Source: VAXT01 sp963794605 (GTDB taxonomy: Bacteria; Actinomycetota; Thermoleophilia; Gaiellales; Gaiellaceae). Taken from it: DNA of 64,000 nucleotides. Position 1 is the first letter of the stretch. Each line of letters begins with the position of its first letter. The position numbers and the translations under genes were made by a program. Shown here one piece after another: positions 1 through 11,132 of the stretch. A model generated the notes under the pieces. It worked only from the letters and a program-made list of their open reading frames with translations, ran no database searches and had not been told where the DNA came from. The stretch is taken from the NCBI GenBank assembly GCA_963794605.1, contig CAWCEN010000002.1, forward strand, positions 744,001 through 808,000. The letters run 5' to 3'.

Positions 1-1
1 C

Positions 2-157
2 CTCCGCACAGGCAAGCGCACGATCCAGTGGAACGGTCGCTACGGCAACGGCGTCCGAGCGTTCACGGGCACGTACCTCGCGACCGTGCAGGCGGCGAAC
101 TCGTTCGGGCCGACCGCGCTCGAGAGGCGCTTCCTGGTCAAAAGAGCCAGGCGCTAG
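2..157 (+). CDS. C-terminal end of a secreted Ig-like (FlgD-like) domain protein, 5' partial
   Basis: An open frame enters from the left edge and ends at TAG 155-157, giving the last 51 residues. The pattern IQWNGRYGNGVRAFTGTYLA, followed by a short basic tail, resembles the FlgD-type Ig-like fold in which a WDGRND-like turn precedes a P/TGxY strand. The protein at 31892-32791 has the same pattern (WDGRNDAGQIVPDGIYHV), so the two may be related. Nothing can be said about the missing N-terminus. The family call is inference from one short motif. Confidence 0.55.
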   Translation, partial: LRTGKRTIQWNGRYGNGVRAFTGTYLATVQAANSFGPTALERRFLVKRARR

Positions 158-175
158 CCAGCTAGATTCCCGCGG

Positions 176-853
176 GTGCTCCTCGCCTCCGTCTCCGACA
201 CTCTGACCTCGTTCATCGGCGACCACGGCCTGTACGCCGTGTTCGCGCTGATGCTGATCGACTCCGTCCTCCCGGCGGCGAGCGAGCTCGTGATGCTCTA
301 CGCGGGTGTCCTCGCCTCGGGTGCACTGTCAGGTCAGGACGTCGTCCTCTTCGGGCATCAGATCGACTCCCACTTCTGGGGCTACGTCGCGATCGCGACC
401 GCGGGCGTTCTCGGCCAGACCGTCGGCTCGATCATCGGCTGGGCGATCGGGCTCTACGGCGGGCGCCCACTCGTCGAGCGGCACGGCCGCTGGCTCCACC
501 TCGGCCCGGAGAACCTCGACCGCGCGGAACGCTGGTTCGAGCGCTGGGGCGACTGGGCCGTCTTCCTGGGCCGCATGACGCCGGTCGTGCGCTCGTTCGT
601 CTCGATCCCGGCCGGTCTGGCTCGCATGCCGCTCGGCCGCTTCACGCTGTACTCGGCGCTGGGCACGATCCCGTGGTGCTTCGGGATCGCGGGCGCGGGG
701 TGGGCGCTCGGCTCGAGCTGGGAGTCGTTCCACCACGACTTCCGCTACGTCGAGGTGGCCGTCGGCATCGGAATCCTCGCTCTCCTGGTCTGGTATCTCC
801 GGCGGAGGCGGGCGTCTAAGATGGGCCGCCGTGCCTCGGATCCCGCTGGTTGA
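176..853 (+). CDS. DedA/VTT-domain membrane protein
   Basis: A 225-residue polytopic membrane protein of the DedA (SNARE-associated, VTT) family. Known members are lipid-flipping or proton-coupled membrane proteins needed for envelope homeostasis. Hydrophobic segments lie near residues 18-50, 68-95, 140-180 and 195-210. The conserved signature GRMTPVVRSFVSIPAGLAR is at about 132-150, including the Gly-Arg and downstream Arg typical of the family. The start is GTG at 176, 18 bases after the preceding stop. The 3' end overlaps the aminotransferase gene by 23 bases, so the two are probably cotranscribed. Substrate is not predictable. Confidence 0.85.
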   Translation: MLLASVSDTLTSFIGDHGLYAVFALMLIDSVLPAASELVMLYAGVLASGALSGQDVVLFGHQIDSHFWGYVAIATAGVLGQTVGSIIGWAIGLYGGRPLVERHGRWLHLGPENLDRAERWFERWGDWAVFLGRMTPVVRSFVSIPAGLARMPLGRFTLYSALGTIPWCFGIAGAGWALGSSWESFHHDFRYVEVAVGIGILALLVWYLRRRRASKMGRRASDPAG

Positions 854-1915
854 CGTCAAGGCGCAGTACGCGCCGCTGCTGGACGAGCTGAAGGAGCGAA
901 TCGCCGAAGTCCTCGACTCGGGGCGGTTCATCCTCGGCCCGAACGTGCGCGCCTTCGAGGAGGAGGCCGCCGCGTACCTGGGTGCTGCACACGCGATCGG
1001 AGTCGCGAACGGGACGGACGCGCTCGTGATCGCGCTCGACGCGCTGGACGTCGGCCCCGGGGACGAGGTGATCTGCCCGACGTTCACGTTCTACGCGACC
1101 GCCGAGTCGATCGCACGGCGCGGCGCCAAGCCGGTGTTCGTGGACATCGACGCGAGGACGATGAACCTCGACGCGGCCGAGGTGCGCGCCCGCGTAACCG
1201 AGCAGACGAAGGCGATCATCCCCGTCCACCTTTTCGGACGGCCCGCGGCGCTCGGCGAGCTGGCCGACCTCGGGGTCCCGATCGTCGAGGACGCGGCCCA
1301 GGCCTTCGGCGCGCAGGGCGTGGGGACGGCGGGGGTCATCTCGACGTACAGCTTCTTCCCGACCAAGAACCTGTTCGCGCTCGGCGACGGCGGGCTGATG
1401 ACGACGAGCGACGACGAGCTGGCGGAGCGCATCCGCCTCCTGCGCTTCCACGGCTCGAAGGCGAAGAAGAACTTCGAGCTCGTCGGCTACAACTCGCGGC
1501 TCGACGAGCTCCAGGCCGCTGTGCTGCGCCTCTTCCTGCCGCACGTCGAGGAGTGGAACCGGCTCCGACGCGAGGCGGCGGCGCGCTACGGGGAACTCGG
1601 CCTCGGCGAGGTGTGCGAGCTGCCCGAGGACGAGCCGGGTCACGTCTACCACGTCTACGTCGTGCGCTCCCCGGAGCGCGACCGGATCCGCGAGCACCTC
1701 GCCGCGGCCGAGATCGCCTCCAGCACGTATTACGAGACGCCGCTCCATCGGCAACCGGCGCTCCGTCAGTTCGGCCAGGCGAACGGCGACTTCCCGGAGA
1801 GCGAGCGCGCCGCCCGTGAGAATCTCGCGCTTCCCATGTGGGCCGGCATCGGCGCAGACGTGCAGGAACGCGTCGTCTCGGCCGTAAGAGAGGCTGTATC
1901 CCTGGAGGCCGTTCG

Positions 1916-1919
<4 letters not shown>
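831..1919 (+). CDS. DegT/DnrJ/EryC1/StrS-family aminotransferase
   Basis: A 362-residue PLP-dependent aminotransferase of the sugar-nucleotide type, which installs an amino group on a keto-sugar nucleotide made by a dehydratase. Visible motifs are GTDAL (61-65, phosphate binding), EDAAQAFGA (from 153, with the Asp that contacts the pyridine nitrogen) and SFFPTKNL, with the Schiff-base lysine at 179. The start is GTG at 831 inside the end of the DedA gene. The stop overlaps the start of the next gene, a membrane NDP-sugar 4,6-dehydratase relative, as ATGA. This pairing suggests that the two act in sequence on the same UDP-sugar, as in bacillosamine-type pathways; that is inference. Confidence 0.88.
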
Positions 1920-3817
<1,898 letters not shown>

Positions 3818-3919
3818 GCCTGACGCAGGGGCGCCGCGCTTCGCGAGCTCCCAAAGAAGAGTGGCATTTGACGCACCTGCGTAACTAGTTCCGTCCTCGC
3901 GGCCGACTAGGGTGGCCCG

Positions 3920-5728
3920 ATGCTGAACTCCGAGCAGCAGCGCGCGGTCGACGCAGTCCGCGGGCCCGTGTGCATCCTCGCCGGGGCCGGCTCCGGGAAA
4001 ACGACGACGATCACCCATCGCGTCGCGAACCAGGTCGAGAGCAGGGCTTTTCGTGCCGACGAGATCCTCGCGGTGTCCTTCACCGACAAGGCTGCAGGCG
4101 AGATGCGAGGCCGCCTCGACGAGCTCGGAGTCTCCGGCGTGCGTTGCTCGACGTTCCACTCGGCCGCGCTCGGGCAGCTCCGCTTCTTCGCCGCCGAGCC
4201 GCCGGGGCGGATCCTGGCGTCGAAGGTGCTTCCGCTCCGCTACATCGGCAACTCGCTGCGCCGCCCCTACCGGTTCCGGCCCGCGGCCGACCTTGCGACC
4301 GAGGTCGAGTGGGCGAAGAACCGCCGCATACCGCCGGAGGACTACATGCGCTCCCTCGGCGACCACGAGCCGCCGATCCCGCCCGAGCTGATGGTCCGGG
4401 TGTACCGCGATTACGAACGGCGCAAGGCCGACCAGGGCTGGGTCGACTTCGAGGACCTGCTCGAGCTGACGATCCGGCTCTTCGACGCCGATGCCGGCGC
4501 GCTCGAGCAGGTGCGCGACCGCTACCGCGCGTTCACCGTCGACGAGTACCAGGACGTCAACCTGCTCCAGCAGACGATCCTCGACCGCTGGCTCGGCGAC
4601 CGGGACGAGCTGTGCGCGGTTGGCGACGACTACCAGTCGATCTACGCCTTCACGGGTGCAAGCCCGGAGTACCTGCTCGCGATGCCGGAGCGTTTCCCGC
4701 GGGCGACGGTCGTCCGCCTCGAGGAGAACTACCGCTCGACCCCCGAGGTGCTCTCGTTCGCGAACCGGCTGGTCCCGAAGCTCGGCGGCGCGGAGAAGGT
4801 GCTGCGCGCGACCCGTCCCGAGGGGCCGGAGCCGGTCGCGAGCTCCTTCGCAGAGCCCGTGCTCGAGGCCGGGTTCCTCATCGAGCGCATCCGCGAGATC
4901 CACGCGGGAGGCACGCCGTACGAGGAGATGGCGATCCTCTTCCGGACGAACGCGCGCTCGGCCGACTACGAGGAGGCGCTGCACGATGCGGAGATCCCGT
5001 CCCAGGGCGCGGCGCTCCTCAGCCGCGATGCGGCGAAGCAGCTGCTGAAGGCGCTGCGCGGCCGGCCGCTCTCGGACGTGCGTCGGATCGCGCGCGAGCA
5101 GGGGCTGCTGGAGACGATCCCGGACCGCCTCGGCGAGCGGGAGGTCACGCGCCAGAACGACCTCGCGCGCCTCGTCAAGCTCGCCGAGGAGTTCGAAGGC
5201 AGCGCCGACGAGTTCGTTGCCTCCCTCGAGGAGCGCTTCGGCACTCGTGCAGGCCGCGGAGTCCACCTTCTCACCTACCACCGCGCGAAAGGGCTCGAGT
5301 TCGAGGCCGTTTTCCTGCCTCGGCTCGAGGAGCGCGAGCTGCCGTCGAAGCTCTCGAAGACCGCGATGGCCGTCGCCGAGGAGCGGCGGCTGCTCTACGT
5401 CGGCCTCACGCGCGCGAAGCGCCACCTGACCGTCACGTGGTCCGGGAAGCCGAGCCGCTTCCTCGCCGAGCTCGATCTCCGCGAGCCTGCTCCGAAGCCT
5501 GTCGAGCTCGACGACCCGCTCTACGAGACGCTCAAGCGCTGGCGCCTCGAGACCGCGAAGGCCGAGGAACGGCCCGCGTACGTGATCTTCCACAACGCGA
5601 CGCTGGCGGAGATCGTGCGGCGCGGACCGCGGAGCAGAGAGGAGCTCGCCGCTGTCCCGGGAGTGGGACCGGCCAAGCTCGAGCGCTACGGCGACGAGGT
5701 GCTGGCGGTGCTCACCACCGGGGCCTGA
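3920..5728 (+). CDS. uvrD2: UvrD/Rep superfamily DNA helicase with C-terminal HRDC domain (UvrD2-like)
   Basis: A 602-residue superfamily 1A helicase. Motif I is AGAGSGKTT (21-29), motif II VDEYQD (207-212), motif III GDDYQSIYAFTGA (235-247), motif V HRAKGLEFEAVFLP and motif VI YVGLTRAKRHL. The C-terminal region (about 530-600) ends with PGVGPAKLERYG, an HRDC-like helical domain. This architecture matches actinobacterial UvrD2, which unwinds 3'-tailed duplexes in DNA repair. The protein is shorter than mycobacterial UvrD2 (about 700 residues), apparently in domain 2B, and I do not see the tetracysteine motif described for that enzyme. It is transcribed alone and converges on the DUF354 gene with a 9-base gap. 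Confidence 0.88.
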   Translation: MLNSEQQRAVDAVRGPVCILAGAGSGKTTTITHRVANQVESRAFRADEILAVSFTDKAAGEMRGRLDELGVSGVRCSTFHSAALGQLRFFAAEPPGRILASKVLPLRYIGNSLRRPYRFRPAADLATEVEWAKNRRIPPEDYMRSLGDHEPPIPPELMVRVYRDYERRKADQGWVDFEDLLELTIRLFDADAGALEQVRDRYRAFTVDEYQDVNLLQQTILDRWLGDRDELCAVGDDYQSIYAFTGASPEYLLAMPERFPRATVVRLEENYRSTPEVLSFANRLVPKLGGAEKVLRATRPEGPEPVASSFAEPVLEAGFLIERIREIHAGGTPYEEMAILFRTNARSADYEEALHDAEIPSQGAALLSRDAAKQLLKALRGRPLSDVRRIAREQGLLETIPDRLGEREVTRQNDLARLVKLAEEFEGSADEFVASLEERFGTRAGRGVHLLTYHRAKGLEFEAVFLPRLEERELPSKLSKTAMAVAEERRLLYVGLTRAKRHLTVTWSGKPSRFLAELDLREPAPKPVELDDPLYETLKRWRLETAKAEERPAYVIFHNATLAEIVRRGPRSREELAAVPGVGPAKLERYGDEVLAVLTTGA

Positions 5729-5737
5729 GCGCTCCCT

Positions 5738-6775
5738 TCAGATCGCTTGCGGGGGCGAGCCCGAAGGCGGTCTCGCCGAGAGCAGCAAATCGAGCAGGAT
5801 CCGCGGGTCGCGCCGGACGCGTTCCATCTCACCGGGCTCGCGCTTCTGGAGCTCGAGCGCACGCGGGTCGGTGAGCGGCCGCAGGCGGCCCTCGCGGATC
5901 AGCATCTCGTCAACGCCGCCGATCCGCCCGCCGTACGTCGTGTAGACGGGGACGCCCAGCGCTGCGGCCTCCCGGTTCATCGTCCCGCCCGCCGAGACGA
6001 CGAGGTCGGCGAGCGCGATCAGGCTCTGGGCGTCGACGGCATGGTCGGGGACGATCAGCGACGGCAGGCTCAGGCTGCGCACGTAGTCGCGCTGCTCGGG
6101 GCTGCGCGGCAGGACGACCGCGTGCACGCTGCTCTCGCCTCCCAGGTACGCCAGGAGCCGGGGGAAGAACGGGTTCGAGCGCCGGTGGTAGAGCGAGACG
6201 TCCGGTGGTGTACGGACGACGACGAGCGTCCGAGCCCGATCGACGAGCAGTTCGTCGAGGACGGTCCGGTCGGGCCTGAAGTCGTAGAGGTAGTACTCCT
6301 CCTTGAGGCCGGGGTATTGCAGGAGTTTCGGGGGGCGCACGCCGAAGCGCGCCATCCGTTCCTCCGGGATCGCGTCCGGGACGACGACCCTCGTCGCCGC
6401 GCGGTCGCCGAGATGGTGTTGGAGCGTCGCGTACTCGTAGTCGTGCGTTGTCGCGCTCGGGATGCCGAGGCGGCGCGCCGTGACGGTCAGCTCGTGGGAG
6501 CCGTGCGCGAGCGCGAGGTCGTAGCCGCGACCCTTCGCGTACCTTCTCAGCGCACGCAGACGCGATGTGAGCGCGTACGCCTTCGCGACGCGCGAGCGCC
6601 CGCCATGGGCACCGATCACCTCTGCGTCGATCCGGTGCCGCTCCAGGAGCTCGAGCGTCTGGGCGTAGTCCCGCGTCGTCACCTCGACCTCGTCCCCGCG
6701 CTCGCGGAGCAGGGCAAGCAGCGGCCTGAAGACCAGCACGTGGGCCGGCGCGGAGATGTCGACCCAGACCTTCAT
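5738..6775 (-). CDS. DUF354-family glycosyltransferase-like protein
   Basis: A 345-residue protein beginning MKVWVDISAPAHVLVFRPL, the N-terminal signature of DUF354, a GT-B-like family often found in polysaccharide loci of archaea and bacteria. The N-terminal half has the HxxVFRPLLALL helix. The C-terminal half has AGGTMNREAAALGVP (around 265-280), the analogue of the nucleotide-sugar binding loop in UDP-GlcNAc 2-epimerase and MurG-type folds. Activity is unproven for the family. It is probably a nucleotide-sugar-dependent enzyme. It lies 175 bases downstream of asnB on the same strand, with a 13-bp palindrome (6888-6900) in the gap. Confidence 0.8.
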   Translation of the reverse strand: MKVWVDISAPAHVLVFRPLLALLRERGDEVEVTTRDYAQTLELLERHRIDAEVIGAHGGRSRVAKAYALTSRLRALRRYAKGRGYDLALAHGSHELTVTARRLGIPSATTHDYEYATLQHHLGDRAATRVVVPDAIPEERMARFGVRPPKLLQYPGLKEEYYLYDFRPDRTVLDELLVDRARTLVVVRTPPDVSLYHRRSNPFFPRLLAYLGGESSVHAVVLPRSPEQRDYVRSLSLPSLIVPDHAVDAQSLIALADLVVSAGGTMNREAAALGVPVYTTYGGRIGGVDEMLIREGRLRPLTDPRALELQKREPGEMERVRRDPRILLDLLLSARPPSGSPPQAI

Positions 6776-6887
6776 TTGACGATCGCTTCGAGCCTTCTCG
6801 CTTCCCTTGCCGGCGACGGCTCACGCCCGGCGAAGCCGGGCTCCGCCGCCGCCTGACGCCGCTGCCAGCACGGTGCTCTACGGGCCC

Positions 6888-6900
6888 GTGTTGACAACAC
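6888..6900. promoter_or_regulatory. GTGTTG-A-CAACAC palindrome upstream of the DUF354 gene
   Basis: A perfect 6-1-6 inverted repeat lies in the 175-base gap between the end of asnB and the DUF354 start, about 112 bases upstream of the latter. It is the size of a typical repressor half-site pair. No convincing -10 element was seen beside it, so operator function is only a possibility. Confidence 0.3.
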
Positions 6901-6950
6901 TGTGCCCTCCGGCCCCGCACTGGCAGCGGCGCCCCAGGAAACCGAGAAAC

Positions 6951-8840
6951 TCACCTGAGGACCCCGGCAACCTCGTTCTGTTCAACGGCGCCAGGTGTCC
7001 GCTCCACGTGCCGCTCGTGCCAGAGCGTGAACGCGAGCAGGCCCCAGAGCTGGCGGCTCAGGTCCTCGCGGCCCGCGACGTGGTCGTCGAGCAGCCGCGT
7101 CACGACGTCGGGCCGGAAGAACCCCTGGCGCCGCAGTGTTTCGGCCGACAGCGTCTCGCGGGCGAACGGCTCGAGCTCGCCGCGCAGCCAGGCTGCCGCC
7201 GGGATCGAGAAGCCGCGCTTCCGGCGTCGCAGGAGCTCGGACGGGATCAGCGGCGCGGCCGCCTTGCGGAGCAGGATCTTCTTGCGTAGCCCGCGAACCT
7301 TGTGCCGGCCGGCCAGCCCGAGCGAGAAGTTGGTCACGACCGGGTCGAGGAACGGAACGCGCGCCTCGAGCGAGTGCGCCATCGACGCGCGGTCGGTCTT
7401 CACGAGCAGATCGTCGACGAGATACGTGCCTAGGTCGACGTCCTGGAGCCGCGCGAGCAGCTCCGCGCCCTCGGTCTCGATGAACCGCGCCCGCAGGAGG
7501 TCGACCGGATCGGAGCCTTGGCGGCGTTCGGTCAGCTCGGCACGTGCCTCCGGCGAGAAGATCTCCTTCCAGCCGTGGTGCCGCTCGAGAGCCGGCAGGT
7601 GCGCGGCCCGGACGAACCGCTTCGCCTTGTAGTCGAAGCTCGCCCTGGCGCTCGACGAGGGGAGTCGCTCGACGAGTGGCCGAAGCAGCGGCGCGGTCCA
7701 GCCCGCCCGCTCGGCCAGCAGATCGGCGGCGTACGTGTAGTAGCCGCCGAAGAGCTCGTCGCCGCCCTCGCCCGAGAGCGCGACCTTCACGTCCAGAGCG
7801 GCGAGCTGCGCGACGAGGTAGGTAGGCAGCGCCGAGGAGTCGGCGAACGGCTCGTCGAAGGCGTCGGCCAGGGCGGGCAGGAGCAGGGCCGCGTCCGGGC
7901 GGAGCACGAGCTCGCGGTGCTGCGTCCCGTAGCGCTCGGCCACGAGCCGTGCGTCGGCCAGCTCGTCGAAGGTCCGCTCCTCGAAGCCGATCGAGAACGT
8001 GCGGAGCGGCTCGGTTGCCTCCTCGGCGGCGAGCGCCGCCAGGACAGACGAATCGATTCCGCCCGAGAGGAGCACTCCGACCGAGACATCGGACACGAGA
8101 TGCGCCCGGACCGAGTCGCGCAGGCGCGCCCGCAGCTCTTCCACGAGCTCGGCCTCGTCGTCGTCTCGAACCTCGTCGGCTGGAACCGGAGCCGGCCTCG
8201 CGTAGCGGGTGATCTCGCTCCGCCCCTTCTCCCAGGTCAGCACGTGCCCGGCCTGAAGCTTGCGCACGTCGCGGAAGATCGTCAGCGGCCCCGGAACGGA
8301 GTTGAAGGCGAGGAACGCGTCGAGCGCGTCGAGGTCGACTTCGCCCCGCGGAAGCGCACGCAGCTCCGACGCGAACTCGATCTCGCCGCCCAACTCGCGG
8401 TAGTAGAGCGGCTTGATCCCGTATGGGTCGCGCGCGAGCACGAGCCGCCCGCGCTCCGAGTCCCAGAGCGCGACCGCGAACATGCCGCGCAGGCGTTCCG
8501 CGAACCGCTCGCCGTGCTCCTCGTACAGATGGACGAGCACCTCGGTGTCCCCGCTCGTCGAGAACCTGTGTCCGGCCCGCTCGAGCTCGCGGCGCAGCTC
8601 GCGGTAGTTGTAGAGCTCGCCGTTCTGGACGACCGTCATGCGGCCGTTCTCGTTCGAAATCGGCTGGTCGCCCGTCGCGAGATCGATGATCGCGAGGCGT
8701 CTGGCGGCGAGTCCGACCGGCCCCTCGACGTATGCGCCGTCCGAGTCCGGCCCGCGCTGGACGAGGGTTGCGCTCATCGCCGCGAGCCTGTCGGGGTCGA
8801 CGGTGCCGCGGGCGGTCGCGATTCCGCAGATCCCGCACAT
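6951..8840 (-). CDS. asnB: Asparagine synthase (glutamine-hydrolysing)
   Basis: A 629-residue class II glutamine amidotransferase. Cys2 in MCGICGI is the N-terminal nucleophile exposed after Met removal. The glutaminase domain spans about 2-200, with RGPDSDG, NGELYNY and GDTEV signatures. The synthetase domain carries the pyrophosphatase loop SGGIDS at 259-264 and GEGGDELFGGY further on. It makes asparagine or, in glycan clusters, amidates uronic acids or other carboxylates. The length fits the AsnB family that is common in exopolysaccharide loci. The start is ATG 8840, divergent from the antiporter gene with a 23-base gap. An orphan role in glycan amidation is plausible but unproven. Confidence 0.92.
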   Translation of the reverse strand: MCGICGIATARGTVDPDRLAAMSATLVQRGPDSDGAYVEGPVGLAARRLAIIDLATGDQPISNENGRMTVVQNGELYNYRELRRELERAGHRFSTSGDTEVLVHLYEEHGERFAERLRGMFAVALWDSERGRLVLARDPYGIKPLYYRELGGEIEFASELRALPRGEVDLDALDAFLAFNSVPGPLTIFRDVRKLQAGHVLTWEKGRSEITRYARPAPVPADEVRDDDEAELVEELRARLRDSVRAHLVSDVSVGVLLSGGIDSSVLAALAAEEATEPLRTFSIGFEERTFDELADARLVAERYGTQHRELVLRPDAALLLPALADAFDEPFADSSALPTYLVAQLAALDVKVALSGEGGDELFGGYYTYAADLLAERAGWTAPLLRPLVERLPSSSARASFDYKAKRFVRAAHLPALERHHGWKEIFSPEARAELTERRQGSDPVDLLRARFIETEGAELLARLQDVDLGTYLVDDLLVKTDRASMAHSLEARVPFLDPVVTNFSLGLAGRHKVRGLRKKILLRKAAAPLIPSELLRRRKRGFSIPAAAWLRGELEPFARETLSAETLRRQGFFRPDVVTRLLDDHVAGREDLSRQLWGLLAFTLWHERHVERTPGAVEQNEVAGVLR

Positions 8841-8863
8841 GCGGCACTACTCTAGATCGCGCA

Positions 8864-10456
8864 GTGGCCACGTTCGGCGCACACGAAGAGCTTCAGCTCC
8901 TCCTGCTCCTGATCACGGCTCTGGCGCTGCTCCTGCTGGCCGAACCGCTGCACATTCCGTATCCGATCCTCCTCGTCGTGGGCGGGCTCGCGCTCGGCTT
9001 CGCCCCGGGCGTGCCGACGGTCACCCTTCCGCCAGACGCCGTGATCATCGGAATCCTGCCGCCGCTCCTCTACTCGGCGGCGTTCAACACCGGCCTGCGC
9101 GACCTGAAACGGAACATCCGCGCCATATCCCTGCTCGCGATCGGGCTCGTGGCGCTGACGATGGTCGGGGTCGCCGTCGCAGCGCACTACGTGATCGGCC
9201 TCTCGTGGGCCGGCGGCTTCGTGCTCGGCGCGGTGGTCTCCCCGACCGACCCGGTCGCCGCGACGTCGATCGCGCACCGACTCGGAGTCCCGCGCCGCGC
9301 GATCGCGATCGTCGAGGGTGAGAGCCTCGTCAACGACGGTACCGCGCTCGTCCTCTTCAGGTTCGCCGCCGCCGCGGTCGTCGCCGGCTCGTTCTCGCTC
9401 GTCCACGCCGCCGGCGACTTCGTCTGGACCGTGCTCGGCGGCATTGCGGTCGGGCTCCTGGTCGGACGGGTGATTCGCTTCATCCGCTTCCGCGTCGACA
9501 ACCCGCCCCTCGAGGTGACGATCGCGTTCCTGACGGGCTACATCGCCTTTCTGCCCGCCGCCGCACTCGGTGTGTCAGGAGTGCTCGCTGCAGTCACAGC
9601 CGGCGTCTACATGGGCTGGTACACGCCGGAGCTGACGACCGTCGAAACACGACTCCAGGGCGACGGCTTCTGGCAGATCTTCAGCTTCGTGCTGAACGCG
9701 CTCCTGTTCGGGCTAGTCGGCCTTCAGCTCAGGCCGATCCTCGACCAGTTGCCCGGCCTCTCCTGGCAGCAGCTCGTCGGCTATGCAGCGCTGCTCTGGG
9801 TCGTCGTCGTCGCTGTCCGATTTGCCTGCGGGTTCCCTATCGCGTACGTGCCGCGCTGGCTTTCCCGGAGCCTCCGGGCGCGCGATCCGACGCCGCCGTG
9901 GCAGTTCATCGCGTTCATCGGATGGGCCGGAATGCGCGGAGGAGTGACGCTGGCCGCCGCGCTCGCGATCCCGCTCGAGACCGACGCCGGGGTTCCGTTC
10001 CCCGATCGCGCACTGATCATTTTCCTCGCGTTCTCGATCGTGCTCTCGACGCTGCTCATCCAGGGGCTCTCGCTGCCTGCTGTCGTTCGCCTGCTGAAGC
10101 TCGAGCGCGACGACATCGATGAGCGGGAAGACGCAAAGGCGAGGATCCATGCCGTGGATGCGGGCCTCGCCCGGCTGGAGGAGCTCGTGGACGAGGACTG
10201 GGTACGCGAGGACACCGTTGAGCGCATGCGAGGCCTATACGACTTCCGACGCACTCGCTTCGGCTCGCGACTGGACGGGTCCGACGACGGTGGGATCGAG
10301 GCGCGCTCGCAGGACTACCAGCGGCTGCGCCACGAGCTGCTCGAGGCGGAACGCAGCGCCGTAGTCGCGCTCCGTAACGAGGGCAGGATCAGCGAGGACG
10401 TCATGCAGCGTGTGACCCGGGACCTCGATCTCGAGGAGTCGCGGTTAGACCTGTAG
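8864..10456 (+). CDS. CPA1-family Na+/H+ antiporter
   Basis: A 530-residue monovalent cation:proton antiporter with about 12 hydrophobic segments (roughly 8-400) and a charged cytoplasmic C-terminal tail (from about 425). Motifs typical of CPA1 are visible: SPTDPVAATSIAHRLGVP, with the Asp of the ND/TD transport site, and VEGESLVNDGTALVLF, with the second conserved Asp. Both lie in the first half. The start is GTG 8864, chosen because the upstream in-frame extension to 8732 runs back through the asnB start and is arginine-rich non-homologous sequence. The 3' end overlaps the convergent sugar transferase gene by 12 bases. Confidence 0.9.
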   Translation: MATFGAHEELQLLLLLITALALLLLAEPLHIPYPILLVVGGLALGFAPGVPTVTLPPDAVIIGILPPLLYSAAFNTGLRDLKRNIRAISLLAIGLVALTMVGVAVAAHYVIGLSWAGGFVLGAVVSPTDPVAATSIAHRLGVPRRAIAIVEGESLVNDGTALVLFRFAAAAVVAGSFSLVHAAGDFVWTVLGGIAVGLLVGRVIRFIRFRVDNPPLEVTIAFLTGYIAFLPAAALGVSGVLAAVTAGVYMGWYTPELTTVETRLQGDGFWQIFSFVLNALLFGLVGLQLRPILDQLPGLSWQQLVGYAALLWVVVVAVRFACGFPIAYVPRWLSRSLRARDPTPPWQFIAFIGWAGMRGGVTLAAALAIPLETDAGVPFPDRALIIFLAFSIVLSTLLIQGLSLPAVVRLLKLERDDIDEREDAKARIHAVDAGLARLEELVDEDWVREDTVERMRGLYDFRRTRFGSRLDGSDDGGIEARSQDYQRLRHELLEAERSAVVALRNEGRISEDVMQRVTRDLDLEESRLDL

Positions 10457-11101
10457 GAGCTGTCTGACGACGCGCCAGGCGGTGGCGCCGAGCGTGCGCA
10501 GGTAGAGCCGGACCGAACGGTCGGCGATCCACTCCAGGTCGTGTGCGAGCTTCTCGGCCATCGATGTCTCATAGCCGCGCCGCACCTGGGCGAAGCCGGT
10601 CAGCCCCGGTCGGACGACGAGTCGCTGCCAATACGCGGGCAGCTCTTCGGCCAGCTCCTCGAAGAACCGTGGCCGGATCGGACGCGGCCCGACGAGGCTC
10701 ATGTCGCCCCGGAGCACGTTCCAGAACTGCGGGATCTCGTCGAGCTGCGTCGCGCGCAGCCAGCGGCCGAGCTTCGTCACCTCGGATTCGGTCTGCTCCA
10801 CGAGCTCGGTCCCGAGGTGGTGTCCGATTCGCTCTTCCGCGCCCGGCCGCAGCGTCCTGAACTTCGTCATCGTGAACACCCGACCGCCGCGTCCCACGCG
10901 CTCCCCGCGGTAGAAGGCAGGCCGCCCTGAGCTAAGCAGGTTCGCGATTCCGATCGGAACCGTCAGCGGCAGCGTCACGAGCAGGAAGAATGCCGACAGC
11001 GTGACGTCGAGGATCCGCAGCTCGAGATCGACCCGCCGCCGGTCGGGTGTCTCCTGGGCCAGGCGGGAGAAGCGCTCCGCGAGGCTGTCCCGGCCTTGCA
11101 T
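10445..11101 (-). CDS. Bacterial sugar transferase (polyprenyl-phosphate sugar-1-phosphate transferase)
   Basis: A 218-residue short-form initiating transferase that moves a sugar-1-phosphate from a nucleotide sugar to undecaprenyl phosphate at the inner membrane. One hydrophobic re-entrant helix sits near residues 31-55, then TKFRTLRPGAEE, LRATQLDEIPQFWNVLRGDM with the catalytic Asp-Glu, SLVGPRP and VRPGLTGFAQV. These are the standard family blocks. ATG 11101 is preferred because upstream in-frame sequence lies in the divergent DUF2182 gene. A second, distinct transferase lies at 58774-59376. Sugar specificity cannot be read. Confidence 0.9.
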   Translation of the reverse strand: MQGRDSLAERFSRLAQETPDRRRVDLELRILDVTLSAFFLLVTLPLTVPIGIANLLSSGRPAFYRGERVGRGGRVFTMTKFRTLRPGAEERIGHHLGTELVEQTESEVTKLGRWLRATQLDEIPQFWNVLRGDMSLVGPRPIRPRFFEELAEELPAYWQRLVVRPGLTGFAQVRRGYETSMAEKLAHDLEWIADRSVRLYLRTLGATAWRVVRQLLQV

Positions 11102-11132
11102 GGTCAAGGGCACAGGGCTGTAATTGTTGCCG

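Noticed and set aside
3835..3845. CGCG-CTT-CGCG hairpin after the NDP-sugar dehydratase gene as a terminator
   Set aside because: Short stem with no T-run; such stems are common by chance at this GC content.
8732..8863. N-terminal extension of the CPA1 antiporter
   Set aside because: Arg-rich sequence that overlaps the divergent asnB start; GTG 8864 begins the first membrane segment region.
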